DNA from: Verrucomicrobiota bacterium
GTDB taxonomy: Bacteria > Verrucomicrobiota > Verrucomicrobiia > Verrucomicrobiales > Verrucomicrobiaceae
Length of the DNA: 45,270 nucleotides
Reading direction: 5' to 3'
Assembly: GCA_963204975.1 (NCBI GenBank)
Contig: CAUJJC010000354.1
Span: forward strand, 1-45,270
In this document: positions 23,610 through 33,823 of the stretch, one piece after another
How the letters are laid out: each line of letters opens with the position of its first letter
How positions within the stretch are numbered: the first letter of the stretch is position 1
Position numbers and translations under genes: made by a program
The notes under the pieces: generated by a model
Databases searched by the model: none
What the model was told of the DNA's origin: nothing
What the model saw: only the letters and a program-made list of their open reading frames with translations

Positions 23610-25214
23610 ATGAGCGATCAGAAACCCGAACCTCCACCGCCGGGAACAGCGGAAGAGATCACCAAGAAGCTCGAGGACTTCATCAAGAACAGCCTCGGCG
23701 GTCAGGTGCTGTTTACGAAGCTCGAACGCCCTGGCCGCGAGCCGGAGCCCGAAGAACCGGAGGAGACGCCGGTGGTGGACGTGGCATCGGTGTTCGATTT
23801 CAAGCTCAAGCCAGCCGACATCAAGGCGCACCTCGACCGCTTCGTGATCCGTCAGGACGAGGCGAAGAAGGTGCTGGCCACGGCGGTGTGCGATCACTAC
23901 AACCACGCGCGGATGCTGCGCGAGCATCACGAACGCGGCGACGGCAGCCTGCTGGAATTCTCGAAGCAAAACGTGCTCATCATCGGCCCCACGGGCGTGG
24001 GCAAGACCTACCTCGTAAAGCACATCGCCGACCTCATCGGCGTTCCGTTCGTGAAGGCGGACGCGACCAAGTTCAGCGAGACCGGCTACGTCGGAGCCGA
24101 TGTGGATGACCTGGTGCGCGATCTCGTCTCGAAGGCGAATGGCAACGTCGAACTCGCGGAGCACGGCATCATCTACCTCGATGAAGTCGATAAGATCGCC
24201 ACGCTGGGCGACCGCATGGGCCGCGATGTGAGCGGGCGCGGTGTGCAGACCGCGATGCTGAAGCTGATGGAGGAGACCGAAGTCCCGCTCTATCCGCCGA
24301 ACGACATCCGCGCGCAGATGAACGCGATGTTCAACATGAAGCGAGGCACCAAGCCGCAGCGCGAGGTGGTCAATACTCGCAACATCCTCTTCATCGTCAG
24401 CGGTGCGTTCTCTGGTTTGGAGAAAGTCATCGAGAAGCGCTCAGCGAAAGCCACGATGGGCTTTGTCGCCGCGATCACCGAGAAGCCGACAAGCGAGAGC
24501 TTGTTCAAACAGGTGCGCACGCAGGACATCATCGAGTATGGGTTCGAGGCCGAGTTCGTGGGTCGCCTGCCCGTCCGCGTCGTCTGCGAGTCGCTGACCG
24601 CCGATGATCTGTTCCTCATCATGAAGAACAGCGAAGGCAGTCTCATCCGCCAGTTCGAGCGCGAGTTCTCCGCCTACGGTGTGCGCGCCACGTTTGAAGA
24701 CGATGCGATGCGCGAGCTCGCCACGCGTGCTGCCGAGGAAAAGACCGGTGCACGTGGACTCGTGACCGCGTGGGAAAAGGTGCTGCGCGACTTCAAGTTC
24801 GAGCTGCCCAGCCTCGGCCTGCCCGACCTCACGGTCACGGCTGCCGTGGTCAAAGATCCCTCAGCTGCGCTCGCGCAGTGCCGCGAGGACGCGAAGGCAT
24901 TCCAAACCGACGTGCGCGCTAACGAAGTGCAAACCTACGCCGACTCGTTCAAGCGCGAGCATGGCATCGAACTCATCTTCGCCACCGACGCCGTGCGCTC
25001 GATCATCGAGCGTGTCGAACGCGAGGGCACGACCGTCGATGCCTTGTGCCGCCGACTCTTCCGCGACTTCCCCTTTGGCCTCCAGCTCGTCTCGCGCAAC
25101 AACGGCTCCACCAGCTTCCTCATTCATCGCGAGGCTGTTGAGAACGCCGACGCCTGGCTCAGCGAACTCGTGGCTCAATCCTACCGTGAAGCTCATTCGA
25201 CACCCGCCGCATGA
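23610..25214 (+). CDS. ClpX-like AAA+ ATPase without zinc-binding domain
   Basis: A 534-residue AAA+ protein most similar to ClpX. Walker A is GPTGVGKT (126-133) and Walker B is IIYLDEVDK (187-195). Further ClpX landmarks are FSETGYVGADVDDLVRDL, SGAFSGLEKVIEKRS, YGFEAEFVGRLPV and a GARGL sensor-2 segment. The N-terminal C4 zinc domain of ClpX is absent, replaced by a charged, proline-rich stretch. An MGF tripeptide (283-285) sits where ClpX carries the IGF loop that docks to ClpP, so ClpP binding is possible. About 110 extra C-terminal residues follow the core. The gene is probably not the housekeeping clpX, which usually lies with clpP and tig. It overlaps the next gene by 4 bp. Confidence 0.88.
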   Translation: MSDQKPEPPPPGTAEEITKKLEDFIKNSLGGQVLFTKLERPGREPEPEEPEETPVVDVASVFDFKLKPADIKAHLDRFVIRQDEAKKVLATAVCDHYNHARMLREHHERGDGSLLEFSKQNVLIIGPTGVGKTYLVKHIADLIGVPFVKADATKFSETGYVGADVDDLVRDLVSKANGNVELAEHGIIYLDEVDKIATLGDRMGRDVSGRGVQTAMLKLMEETEVPLYPPNDIRAQMNAMFNMKRGTKPQREVVNTRNILFIVSGAFSGLEKVIEKRSAKATMGFVAAITEKPTSESLFKQVRTQDIIEYGFEAEFVGRLPVRVVCESLTADDLFLIMKNSEGSLIRQFEREFSAYGVRATFEDDAMRELATRAAEEKTGARGLVTAWEKVLRDFKFELPSLGLPDLTVTAAVVKDPSAALAQCREDAKAFQTDVRANEVQTYADSFKREHGIELIFATDAVRSIIERVEREGTTVDALCRRLFRDFPFGLQLVSRNNGSTSFLIHREAVENADAWLSELVAQSYREAHSTPAA

Positions 25215-26485
25215 ACAAGATCAAACCCTCCGTGCTCCTCATCGGCGTCGTCGTCTGCGTGCCTCTGCTCGCGCTGTATCGCTTCGGCTTGTTCAATGAA
25301 CTCAACGACGTGGTGCTGCGCTTCCATCGCGATCACTTCGTGCTGCCCGTGCCGGAGCTGGTCCGCGCCACCGCGCTCTCGTATGCCAGCTACACGCTCG
25401 CCGCCTTCCTCGCAGCGTGGGTGTGCGTGGAGCTTTCGTCCTTGCTGCAAAGGCTCGCCTTCCTCTTCGGCCTCGTCTTCCTCTCGCTCACCGCGTCGTG
25501 CGTGGGTGCATGGCAGGGCGTGTTGTTCGAGCCCTTCTCCACCATTGCGGCCACGCTCGCTGCTGGCATCCTCGGGCTCGCCTTCAGCGGCAGCGAACGC
25601 GAGCGCCGCGTGCATCTGTTTCGGCAGTTCTTCGTCGGTCGCATCAGCACCGATCTGTTCGAGAAGCTGACGCAAGGCAACGAGCCGGTCGCACTCACGG
25701 GTCGTCGTGAAGTCACCTCGCTCACCTGCCGCATCATCAACACCAGCCAGCTCGCCAGCGACATGGAGCCGCAGGACGTGGAGCAGCTCACCTCCGCCTT
25801 CCTCAAGGCCGTGAGCGAATACCTCGTCGAGCGCGGGGCGTATCTCGATGTGTCCAACTCGCAAGGCATCACCGCGCAGTTCGGCTTTCCCGCTGCTGCG
25901 GAAGATCATGCGCACGCCGCCTGCAAGCTCGCGCTCCAGCTTCGCGACTTCCTCAACGAACTCAGCGCCGAACTCGAGAAACGCTGGCAGCGCAAACCCG
26001 TGCTCGGCATCGCGCTCGCCAGCGGACCGGTCGTTGGCGGACTCATCGGCTACGGCGAATTCCAGCGCTACAGCGTGCTCGGCGAACCGCCCGAACTCAG
26101 CCGCCGCTTGTGCAACATGAACGGCGTCTATGGCAGCCAGCTCCTCATCGCGGCTAGCACCTGGACCTCTGCGAAGGATCACATCGAAGTCCGTCCGATG
26201 GAAATGATCGCCGCTCCCGGCCAGACCGGCGCTCGTGAAGTGTATGAATTGCTCGGTGAAAAAGAGGCACTGACCAAAGGCGCGCTCGCCGCCCGCGATT
26301 CCTTCTGGCAAGGCGTCGTCGCCCTTCGCCAAGGCGATGCCAAAGCCGCGCTCGAGAAGCTCCGCCAAGCCATCGTCGTCGGTCAAGACGATCCGCCCCT
26401 GCGCTACTTCAAGGAACGTGCCGAAGCATTGCTCAAAGAGCCAAAGGAGAAGGCGCACGTCCGCAAGAGCGAGCAGTCGTCGTGA
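25211..26485 (+). CDS. Membrane class III cyclase homologue, probably inactive
   Basis: A 424-residue protein with about four N-terminal membrane segments (about 6-26, 52-74, 80-102, 107-126), a linker (RRVHLFRQFFVGRISTDLF), and a class III nucleotide cyclase-like domain (about 165-345). The C-terminal helices (about 355-410) are TPR-like. The two metal-binding aspartates seem lost: R174 stands in the first position (SLTCRIIN versus the usual LFxDI) and Q218 in the second (NSQGITAQFG versus GDxxxAxFG). The transition-state Asn also appears changed (E295), although the Arg (R299) is kept. It is therefore predicted to be a pseudo-cyclase that senses or scaffolds. Its ATG overlaps the stop of the ClpX-like gene, so the two are translationally coupled. 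Confidence 0.85.
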   Translation: MNKIKPSVLLIGVVVCVPLLALYRFGLFNELNDVVLRFHRDHFVLPVPELVRATALSYASYTLAAFLAAWVCVELSSLLQRLAFLFGLVFLSLTASCVGAWQGVLFEPFSTIAATLAAGILGLAFSGSERERRVHLFRQFFVGRISTDLFEKLTQGNEPVALTGRREVTSLTCRIINTSQLASDMEPQDVEQLTSAFLKAVSEYLVERGAYLDVSNSQGITAQFGFPAAAEDHAHAACKLALQLRDFLNELSAELEKRWQRKPVLGIALASGPVVGGLIGYGEFQRYSVLGEPPELSRRLCNMNGVYGSQLLIAASTWTSAKDHIEVRPMEMIAAPGQTGAREVYELLGEKEALTKGALAARDSFWQGVVALRQGDAKAALEKLRQAIVVGQDDPPLRYFKERAEALLKEPKEKAHVRKSEQSS

Positions 26486-26776
26486 GGTGCGCTCGTGGTT
26501 GCGTTCGTCATGTCTCTACGCTTGAAGCAAGCGAGTCAGAGCCTTGTCATGGCGTATTGAAATGGGGAGCAACCACGTTCTGCGTGTGCTCCCCTAGTCA
26601 TTCACTGAGACATGCGAAAGGTTCGCTTCGTCAGATGGACGTCAGCAGTCGCGGCATTGCCTCATGCCTGGAGCAATTGAAACTCGAATTGCTGGCAACC
26701 ATAACGTAGCGCGGGCAGTCTTGTCCGCGATATGTGAGCTTCGTGACTAGCAGCGGTGGTCGGTGCGTGGCGTCGA
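26486..26776. other. Gene-free gap with one hairpin
   Basis: This gap between the cyclase homologue and the convergent secreted-protein gene holds no convincing reading frame. GGGGAGCA (26564-26571) and TGCTCCCC (26587-26594) form a stem with an inner CACG/CGTG pair. It could end transcription from the left, but there is no T-run. A weaker GC-rich hairpin is near 26711-26731 (GCGGGCAGTCTTGTCCGCG). Confidence 0.5.
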
Positions 26777-27745
26777 TCAGAACTTCGGAAGGTTCTTGAG
26801 CGCTTGGTTGAGCAAGCGATTGGCTTCGGCTTCAAGACCATCCACGTTGGTTGTCTCAGCCTGTTTGGCTGAGGCGGGTGTGTTGGACCAGTCGAGGCCC
26901 TGCGTGAAGATCTTCACCGTGCTGCCCTTGCCAGCAGGCTGGACCATGATGGTGAGTTCCGCGCCATCAAGCTTGCGGCGGATGATGGCGTTCGCCTTGC
27001 CGATGACGCTGCCGGAGGCGTCCTGCCAGCCCTCGGATTTCAGCTTGGCGGTGAAATCCTTCGACAGAGCGGTGACGGACGAGTCCGAACGGAAGGAGAT
27101 GTGTTCGACGCCCTCTTTGTATTCGACATCGAGTGCACTGGCGGGAAGCGCCACCTTTGACACCGGCACCAATGGAGCGCTTGCCTTTGCGGTAGCTTCC
27201 TTCTCCTTCTCAGGCGCGGGCTCTGGTTTGGCGACGGCTGCGAAGGCACCCTTGGGCAACGGGGCCGAGAAGGTGAGTTCGACATCCCAGGTCTGTCCAA
27301 AGAAGTCGCCTGGGCCTCCTGTGGTCAGGATGCCCGAGACGTGGGTGTCCGTGACCTTCATGTCTTTGATCTTCACTCTGCCCACGGAGGAGAAGGGTGA
27401 CTTCTGATGCTCGCTGTGTGCCACCTCACATCCGAAGACGCCGCCGTCCTGATGGGTGCTGACGACGAGGGCGCTGCCGAACTTTTTGAAACCGGCATCC
27501 CAGTCCGGCTTCTTCGACTTGGAGGGATCTTTCTCGGCGAAGATCAACTGGATTGCTGGCTTGTCGCTGAAGGGCTCGGTGTTCTGCACCAGCAGGTATT
27601 GAATGTTGCCGTCCTTGCCGTTGCCGAGGAACTTGCCACTGACGGTGGGTTTGTCGGATGGGGCTTGGGCGTGGGACACGAGCGTCATCATGGCGGAGGC
27701 CAGGAGGGAGACGGAGGCGGATTTGATGAGCAGTGATGTCTTCAT
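26777..27745 (-). CDS. Hypothetical secreted protein
   Basis: A 322-residue protein with a clear signal peptide (about 1-27, ending SHAQA). A first domain of about 130 residues is rich in beta strands. A proline/alanine/glutamate-rich linker (about 178-200, AKPEPAPEKEKEATAKA) separates it from a second domain of about 115 residues (LDVEYKEGVEHISFRSDSSV and onward). It has no catalytic motif that I recognise. It is probably exported to the periplasm or outside. It is not clearly in an operon. Confidence 0.8.
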   Translation of the reverse strand: MKTSLLIKSASVSLLASAMMTLVSHAQAPSDKPTVSGKFLGNGKDGNIQYLLVQNTEPFSDKPAIQLIFAEKDPSKSKKPDWDAGFKKFGSALVVSTHQDGGVFGCEVAHSEHQKSPFSSVGRVKIKDMKVTDTHVSGILTTGGPGDFFGQTWDVELTFSAPLPKGAFAAVAKPEPAPEKEKEATAKASAPLVPVSKVALPASALDVEYKEGVEHISFRSDSSVTALSKDFTAKLKSEGWQDASGSVIGKANAIIRRKLDGAELTIMVQPAGKGSTVKIFTQGLDWSNTPASAKQAETTNVDGLEAEANRLLNQALKNLPKF

Positions 27746-27928
27746 GGTGATGGTGGTGTTGGGTGGAGTTGAGTGACACCGCTATCTTCCCTCATGTGAA
27801 TGCTCTCGCTATTGGACCAAGGGACTAGGCCGAAAGTCGGATACGCGATGGTTCGTCAGGGAGTGGAATCCTTCCCCCAAAACGATGCAGCACAGCTCGC
27901 TGCCGCCCGTCGGCATGATGATCGAGAG

Positions 27929-29194
27929 CTACTTCTTGATCAGCGTGGGCTTTGCCCAGATGGCGTAGTTGCTCTTGGTGTCGAGTCCGCGACTGGTGAG
28001 GAGCAATTGAAGCTCCGCCACCTGGCTCACATCGCATTCGAGCAGACGTGCGGGCTCGGTGCCTTTGAGGATGATGGTGGTGAGTTGCTTGCCATCGCCA
28101 TTGATCGTGAACTCCACTCGTCCCTTGGCTCCCAGCTCAGGATGAAGCCCGGCCAGCACGGTGAAGCGTGCATACACGCCCTTGGGCAGAAGGAAGGTGA
28201 GCGGCTTGCCCATGCCGGCGCTGATGCCATTGGCGAATTCCTTGTCGCCACTTTCCAGTCGGAGCTTGAGGGGCATGGCTTGGCTGCCTCCGGCGAGGAT
28301 GACGCCACTGCGTGGATGGCCCCAGTGGGGCGAGCTGAAGAACTGGGTCTGCGGGTAATACAAACTCGTGGCCTCCAGAGGGATGAAGGTGCCGATCTGG
28401 ACCTGTTGAAGCGTGTTGCGTGCAGGCTCATCAAACTTGTCCGCACCGAGACAGAGGATGGTGTGCATCGCATCAGCGACCACCTTGGCATCCATCGTTG
28501 CGGCGCGGAGTTGAAGCTTTTCCACGGCGGCCTTATCGCCCGCGTAGTGCGCCTGCATGATGGGAATAGTCGTGGATCGTGCATTGAGGATGCCTTCGTG
28601 CAAGCGGTGCATCAGTCTCCAGGATGCCTCGTTCACGCTGGTGCCGAGGAGGCTGGGTTTGTAGCCTGGGATGCTGACCGTAAAGTCGCCATTCTCGATG
28701 GGGCCATGCATCAGCTTGTCCTTCATCAGCTCGCTCGGGGGTAAAAATTGCTGGAGCAGCGTGAACTGATTGTCGCCCGGCACCGTGTGCGAGGGGCTGC
28801 CGTAGTCTTCGAGTTGATGGCAGATCGTGCCCATGAACTTCGCCGCGTCCGTGGTCCTGCCTTCACGCAGGGCGGTCACCGCCTTGTCCATGAAGTAGCG
28901 GATCACCTCGTGGTATTCAGGCTGCTGGGTGGGCAGGTGCAGGATTTGCAGATACACCTCGCCGGGCTTCGACTCCATCTTGGCATAGGCAGCGTTTTCC
29001 TTGTCGGAGAAAACGTTGTCCGGGATCATGCAATAGAGGTCGCCCAGCTTCTTGAGTTCATCGCCGAGGAGGTCCTTCTGCCACGCAGGCAGCACGTCCA
29101 AAGCACCGCGTGTGATGGCGTGATGCGGCTGGCCCCAGCCGAAGGCAAACGAACAAGGCAAGAGGATGAGGCTGGCGAGGAGACGGGCTTTCAT
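27929..29194 (-). CDS. Secreted zinc PLC / S1-P1 nuclease-fold protein with NPCBM domain
   Basis: A 421-residue exported protein. After the signal peptide (about 1-19) the mature chain would start at W20 (WGQPHHAIT), which suits the zinc phospholipase C / S1-P1 nuclease superfamily, where the N-terminal Trp is a metal ligand. The key H-x3-D-x5-H motif is H126, D130, H136 (CHQLEDYGSPSH), with exactly the spacing of the family. Other possible ligands are H24 or H25, D59 or D64, and H86. The C-terminal 140 residues (from about LEATSLYYPQTQF) resemble an NPCBM module. The substrate (phospholipid or nucleic acid) cannot be told. It is divergent from the DUF1549 gene, with starts only 57 bp apart. 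Confidence 0.82.
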   Translation of the reverse strand: MKARLLASLILLPCSFAFGWGQPHHAITRGALDVLPAWQKDLLGDELKKLGDLYCMIPDNVFSDKENAAYAKMESKPGEVYLQILHLPTQQPEYHEVIRYFMDKAVTALREGRTTDAAKFMGTICHQLEDYGSPSHTVPGDNQFTLLQQFLPPSELMKDKLMHGPIENGDFTVSIPGYKPSLLGTSVNEASWRLMHRLHEGILNARSTTIPIMQAHYAGDKAAVEKLQLRAATMDAKVVADAMHTILCLGADKFDEPARNTLQQVQIGTFIPLEATSLYYPQTQFFSSPHWGHPRSGVILAGGSQAMPLKLRLESGDKEFANGISAGMGKPLTFLLPKGVYARFTVLAGLHPELGAKGRVEFTINGDGKQLTTIILKGTEPARLLECDVSQVAELQLLLTSRGLDTKSNYAIWAKPTLIKK

Positions 29195-29251
29195 GCGCGG
29201 AAGGGGATGACGATGCGAAAACTACGCAGCTCAAAGCGTAGGTTTGTGATC

Positions 29252-31462
29252 ATGCCAAAGAAATCCCCCCTGATCGCCTGGATGATGGTGTTGCTGGCCG
29301 TGCCTTGTCTGGCGGCCGAGCCATCACGACCGTTGAGCTTCATCAACGACATCCAGCCCATCCTGACGAAGACGGGTTGCAACGCAGGAGCCTGCCATGC
29401 CAAGGCGATCACCGGTCAGCGTGGATTCCGCCTGAGCGTGCTTGGCTTTGAGCCCGAAGAAGATTACGAGGCCATCGTGAAGCAGGGCAAGGGCCGACGC
29501 GTATTCCCTCCCGCACCGGAGGAGAGTCTGCTCATCACCAAAGGCGCAGCCATCGTGCCCCACACAGGCGGCAAGAAGATCGAGCCCGGCTCTGATCACT
29601 ACAAAACGCTCGTGCGCTGGATCGCCGAAGGCATGCCCTACACCCAGCCCAATGAAGCCAAGCTGAAGGACATCGCGGTGGAGCCTTCGCGAGTGACGAT
29701 GAAGGTGAAGACCTCCCTCCAGCTCAAGGTGACAGCGCGTTACTCCGATGGCAGCACCCGCGATGTGACGAAGCTCGCGCTCTTCGAGGCCAATGATCGA
29801 GCGATGGCCGAGGCGGGCGATCTCGGACTGGTGAAGACCTTGGACATCCCCGGCAATGTGGCGGTGATGGTTCGCTTCGGTGGTCGTGTGGCCGTGTGCA
29901 GTGTTTCGGTGCCGCTCGGTGCTCCGGTGGACTCGCTGCCACCCGCGAAGAACTTCGTGGATGAACTGGTCTTTGCGAACCTGAAGCAGATCGGCGTTCC
30001 ACCGTCACCTATCTGCGATGACTCTGCCTTCCTGCGGCGCATCTCGCTCGATATCGGCGGACGTCTGCCCACGATGGAAGAGACCAAGGCCTTCCTTTCC
30101 AGCAAGGAGCCTGACAAACGCGACCGCGCCATCGAGGCCATGCTCAACAGCCCCGACTACGCGGACTACTTCGCCAACAAGTGGACCTCTCTGCTCAAGA
30201 ACCAGCGCGCCGAGGCTGCCGACATCACCGCGAACTTTGCCTTCCACGCCTGGATGCGTGACAGCCTGCTGGCCAACACACCCTACGATCAAATCGTTCG
30301 GCAGATCCTTGCCTCCACTGGCACCATCGTCTCGAATCCACCCGTGGCTTGGTATAAGCGCGTCAAAGAACCGGCCACTCAGGTGGAAGATGTGGCACAG
30401 CTCTTCCTCGGCGTGCGCATGCAGTGCGCGCAGTGCCATCATCATCCCTTCGAGAAATGGACCCAAGGCGAGTATTACCATCTGGCTGCGTTCTTCAGTC
30501 AGATCGGACGCAAGCCCACCGCCATCGCTGGCGAAGACCTCATCTTCCACAAGCGCGGTGTGGCCCAGACTGAGCATCGGAAGACTCGCGTGATGCTCAA
30601 GCCGGCCGGTCTTGGTGAAGCACCTCTGGACATTCCACCCGATGAAGATCCTCGTCTCGCGCTGGCTGACTGGATGAGCAAGAAGACCAATCCGTTCTTC
30701 GCGACCGCGCTGGTGAATCGCTACTGGAAGCACTTCTTCAAACGCGGTCTCTTCGAGCCTGAGGATGACTTGCGCGATACCAATCCAGCGACCAACCCGG
30801 AACTGCTGACCGCGCTGGCGAAACACTTCACGGACAGCAATTACGATCTCAAGTCCCTCGTGCGAGTGATCGTGCAGAGCCACACCTACCAGCTCAGCTC
30901 CACACCGAATGCGCACAACGCCGTTGATCGCCAGGCCTACTCACACTTCTATCCCAAACGCATGGCCGCCGAAGTCCTGCTCGATAGCATCGACATGGTC
31001 ACTGGCTCCAAAACTGACTTTGCCGACCTCCCTCCTGGCACCCGTGCAATCTCACTGCCCGACAACAGCTACACCCGCGCCTCGCCCTTCCTTAAGGTCT
31101 TCGGACGCCCCGACAACGCGAGCGTCTGCGAGTGCGAGCGTGTGCAATCCGCCAGTCTCGCTCAGAGCTTGCACCTCATGAATGCAGCCGATGTGAAGGC
31201 CAAGCTCACCGCTAGTGGAGGACGCGCTGAATTGCTCACCAAGTCCGAGCAACCCGAGCCCAAGCGCATCCGCGATCTCTACCTCGCCGCCTTCTCCCGC
31301 GAGCCCACCGCCGATGAAGTGCGCATCAGCGAGTCCCACATTGCCAAGCCGCGCACCGACGCCCAAGGCAAGCCCCTTGACTCCCAGCGCTCGCGCCGCA
31401 ATGGCTACGAGGACCTGCTCTGGGCGCTTATGAACACGAAGGAGTTCCTGTTTAATCATTGA
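29252..31462 (+). CDS. Secreted PSCyt1-Big2-DUF1549-DUF1553 protein
   Basis: A 736-residue paralogue-type relative of the protein at 201. After a signal peptide (MPKKSPLIAWMMVLLAVPCLA) comes a PSCyt1 motif of the CxxxxCH form (C43, C48, H49 in GCNAGACHA). A Big2-like beta domain follows (VTMKVKTSLQLKVTARYSDG and onward). DUF1549 has CAQCHHHP, and DUF1553 carries NRYWKHFFKRG. The start at 29252 gives a standard signal peptide; an in-frame ATG at 29213, with AAGGGG upstream, would add 13 basic residues and remains possible. No DUF1501 gene follows. The gene is 57 bp from the divergent PLC-fold gene and may share a regulatory region with it. Confidence 0.92.
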   Translation: MPKKSPLIAWMMVLLAVPCLAAEPSRPLSFINDIQPILTKTGCNAGACHAKAITGQRGFRLSVLGFEPEEDYEAIVKQGKGRRVFPPAPEESLLITKGAAIVPHTGGKKIEPGSDHYKTLVRWIAEGMPYTQPNEAKLKDIAVEPSRVTMKVKTSLQLKVTARYSDGSTRDVTKLALFEANDRAMAEAGDLGLVKTLDIPGNVAVMVRFGGRVAVCSVSVPLGAPVDSLPPAKNFVDELVFANLKQIGVPPSPICDDSAFLRRISLDIGGRLPTMEETKAFLSSKEPDKRDRAIEAMLNSPDYADYFANKWTSLLKNQRAEAADITANFAFHAWMRDSLLANTPYDQIVRQILASTGTIVSNPPVAWYKRVKEPATQVEDVAQLFLGVRMQCAQCHHHPFEKWTQGEYYHLAAFFSQIGRKPTAIAGEDLIFHKRGVAQTEHRKTRVMLKPAGLGEAPLDIPPDEDPRLALADWMSKKTNPFFATALVNRYWKHFFKRGLFEPEDDLRDTNPATNPELLTALAKHFTDSNYDLKSLVRVIVQSHTYQLSSTPNAHNAVDRQAYSHFYPKRMAAEVLLDSIDMVTGSKTDFADLPPGTRAISLPDNSYTRASPFLKVFGRPDNASVCECERVQSASLAQSLHLMNAADVKAKLTASGGRAELLTKSEQPEPKRIRDLYLAAFSREPTADEVRISESHIAKPRTDAQGKPLDSQRSRRNGYEDLLWALMNTKEFLFNH

Positions 31463-31497
31463 GTTCGGGCACGATTGGCAGCCGATACCTAGATCCG

Positions 31498-32577
31498 ATG
31501 ACTCGTCGCGAAACGTTAGCTCTCACGCTCGCCGGACTTGGGTTTCATGCTCGAGTCGCGAACTCTTCCGCTATGACTTCTGCTCTTCAGATCATCCAGA
31601 CACAAATCGACAACGGCACGCTGCGCGCGGCGGCGATCCAGGTGCAGCGCGGCAATCAGGTGACGCAGCAGGCCTTTGGCAAGGCGACGCTGGATTCGAT
31701 GTTTCTGCTCGGTTCGATCACGAAGCCGTTCACTGCTGTCGCGATCATGATCCTGGTGGATCGTGGTGAGCTGAAGCTCTCGGATCACGCAGTGAAGTAT
31801 CTGCCGGAGTTCAACGACGGCACACGCAAGGAGATCACCATCGAGCAACTGCTCACGCATACCTCGGGTCTGCCGGATCAACTGGAGAACAATGCCGAGT
31901 TGCGAGCAAATCACGCACCGCTGTCGGAGTTCGTGAAGGGTGCGATGCACACGCCGCTGCTCTTTGCTCCGGGGACTAAGTATCACTATCAAAGCATGGG
32001 CATCCTGCTCGCGGCGGAGATCGTGGAGCGCGTGACGAAAACAGCGCTGCCGAAGTTCCTCGATGAGCATGTCTTCACACCGCTCGGTATGTCACGCACG
32101 GTGCTGGGGCTGGGCAAGTTTCAGAAGTCCGACATGGTGCCGATGCAAACCGAGCGCGCCGCGCCCGAAGCTGGTGGTGGTGATCCGAACGCGAAGGCAT
32201 GGGACTGGAACAGCGATTACTGGCGCAACCTCGCCGCCCCGTGGGGCGGGGGACACAGCACGGTCGGCGACATGACGATCTTCCTGCGCAACCTGCTGCA
32301 CCCAACAGGCAAAGTGCTGCGCGAAGAGTCTGCGCGTTTGATGATTGCCGATCACACGCCCAAACTCGAAGCTCATCGCGGCATCGGCTTCATGGTGGGA
32401 CCTGTTGGTTTCGGAACAGGATGCTCCGCACGCACCTTTGGTCACAGCGGATCAACGGGCACGCTCGCCTGGGCTGATCCTGCGACGGATACGAGCTTCG
32501 TGCTGCTCACTGCGCTGCCCAAGAATGTGTCAGGCGAGCTGATCCTGCACCCGGTGGCGGATGCCGTGTCGGCGTGA
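31498..32577 (+). CDS. Serine hydrolase, class C beta-lactamase-like
   Basis: A 359-residue member of the beta-lactamase/D-Ala-D-Ala carboxypeptidase/esterase group. The SxxK nucleophile motif is S73-I-T-K76. The second motif, normally YxN, is Y164-Q-S166 in KYHYQSMG. The HSG motif near the C-terminus (FGHSGSTGT) stands for KTG. An Arg-rich N-terminus (MTRRETLALTLAGLGF) suggests a Tat-type signal or anchor. Such proteins are often esterases or peptidases for envelope substrates, not resistance enzymes, and resistance should not be inferred from this motif set. It starts 36 bp after the preceding gene and may be cotranscribed with it. Confidence 0.88.
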   Translation: MTRRETLALTLAGLGFHARVANSSAMTSALQIIQTQIDNGTLRAAAIQVQRGNQVTQQAFGKATLDSMFLLGSITKPFTAVAIMILVDRGELKLSDHAVKYLPEFNDGTRKEITIEQLLTHTSGLPDQLENNAELRANHAPLSEFVKGAMHTPLLFAPGTKYHYQSMGILLAAEIVERVTKTALPKFLDEHVFTPLGMSRTVLGLGKFQKSDMVPMQTERAAPEAGGGDPNAKAWDWNSDYWRNLAAPWGGGHSTVGDMTIFLRNLLHPTGKVLREESARLMIADHTPKLEAHRGIGFMVGPVGFGTGCSARTFGHSGSTGTLAWADPATDTSFVLLTALPKNVSGELILHPVADAVSA

Positions 32578-32644
32578 GGGTAAAGGGCGAACGGTGCGGC
32601 ATTCGTGCTTTTGGTCCTTGCATCGCTTTCATGCCCCGCCATAG

Positions 32645-33766
<1,122 letters not shown>

Positions 33767-33823
33767 GCTGTGCTTGGTGGTTGATTCGGCGTGGCGGCGC
33801 TTCACAATGGACGCCGCACACGC

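Noticed and set aside
31498-32577. Antibiotic-resistance beta-lactamase
   Set aside because: The SxxK and HSG motifs are shared with esterases and peptidases, and the YxN motif is YQS; resistance cannot be inferred.
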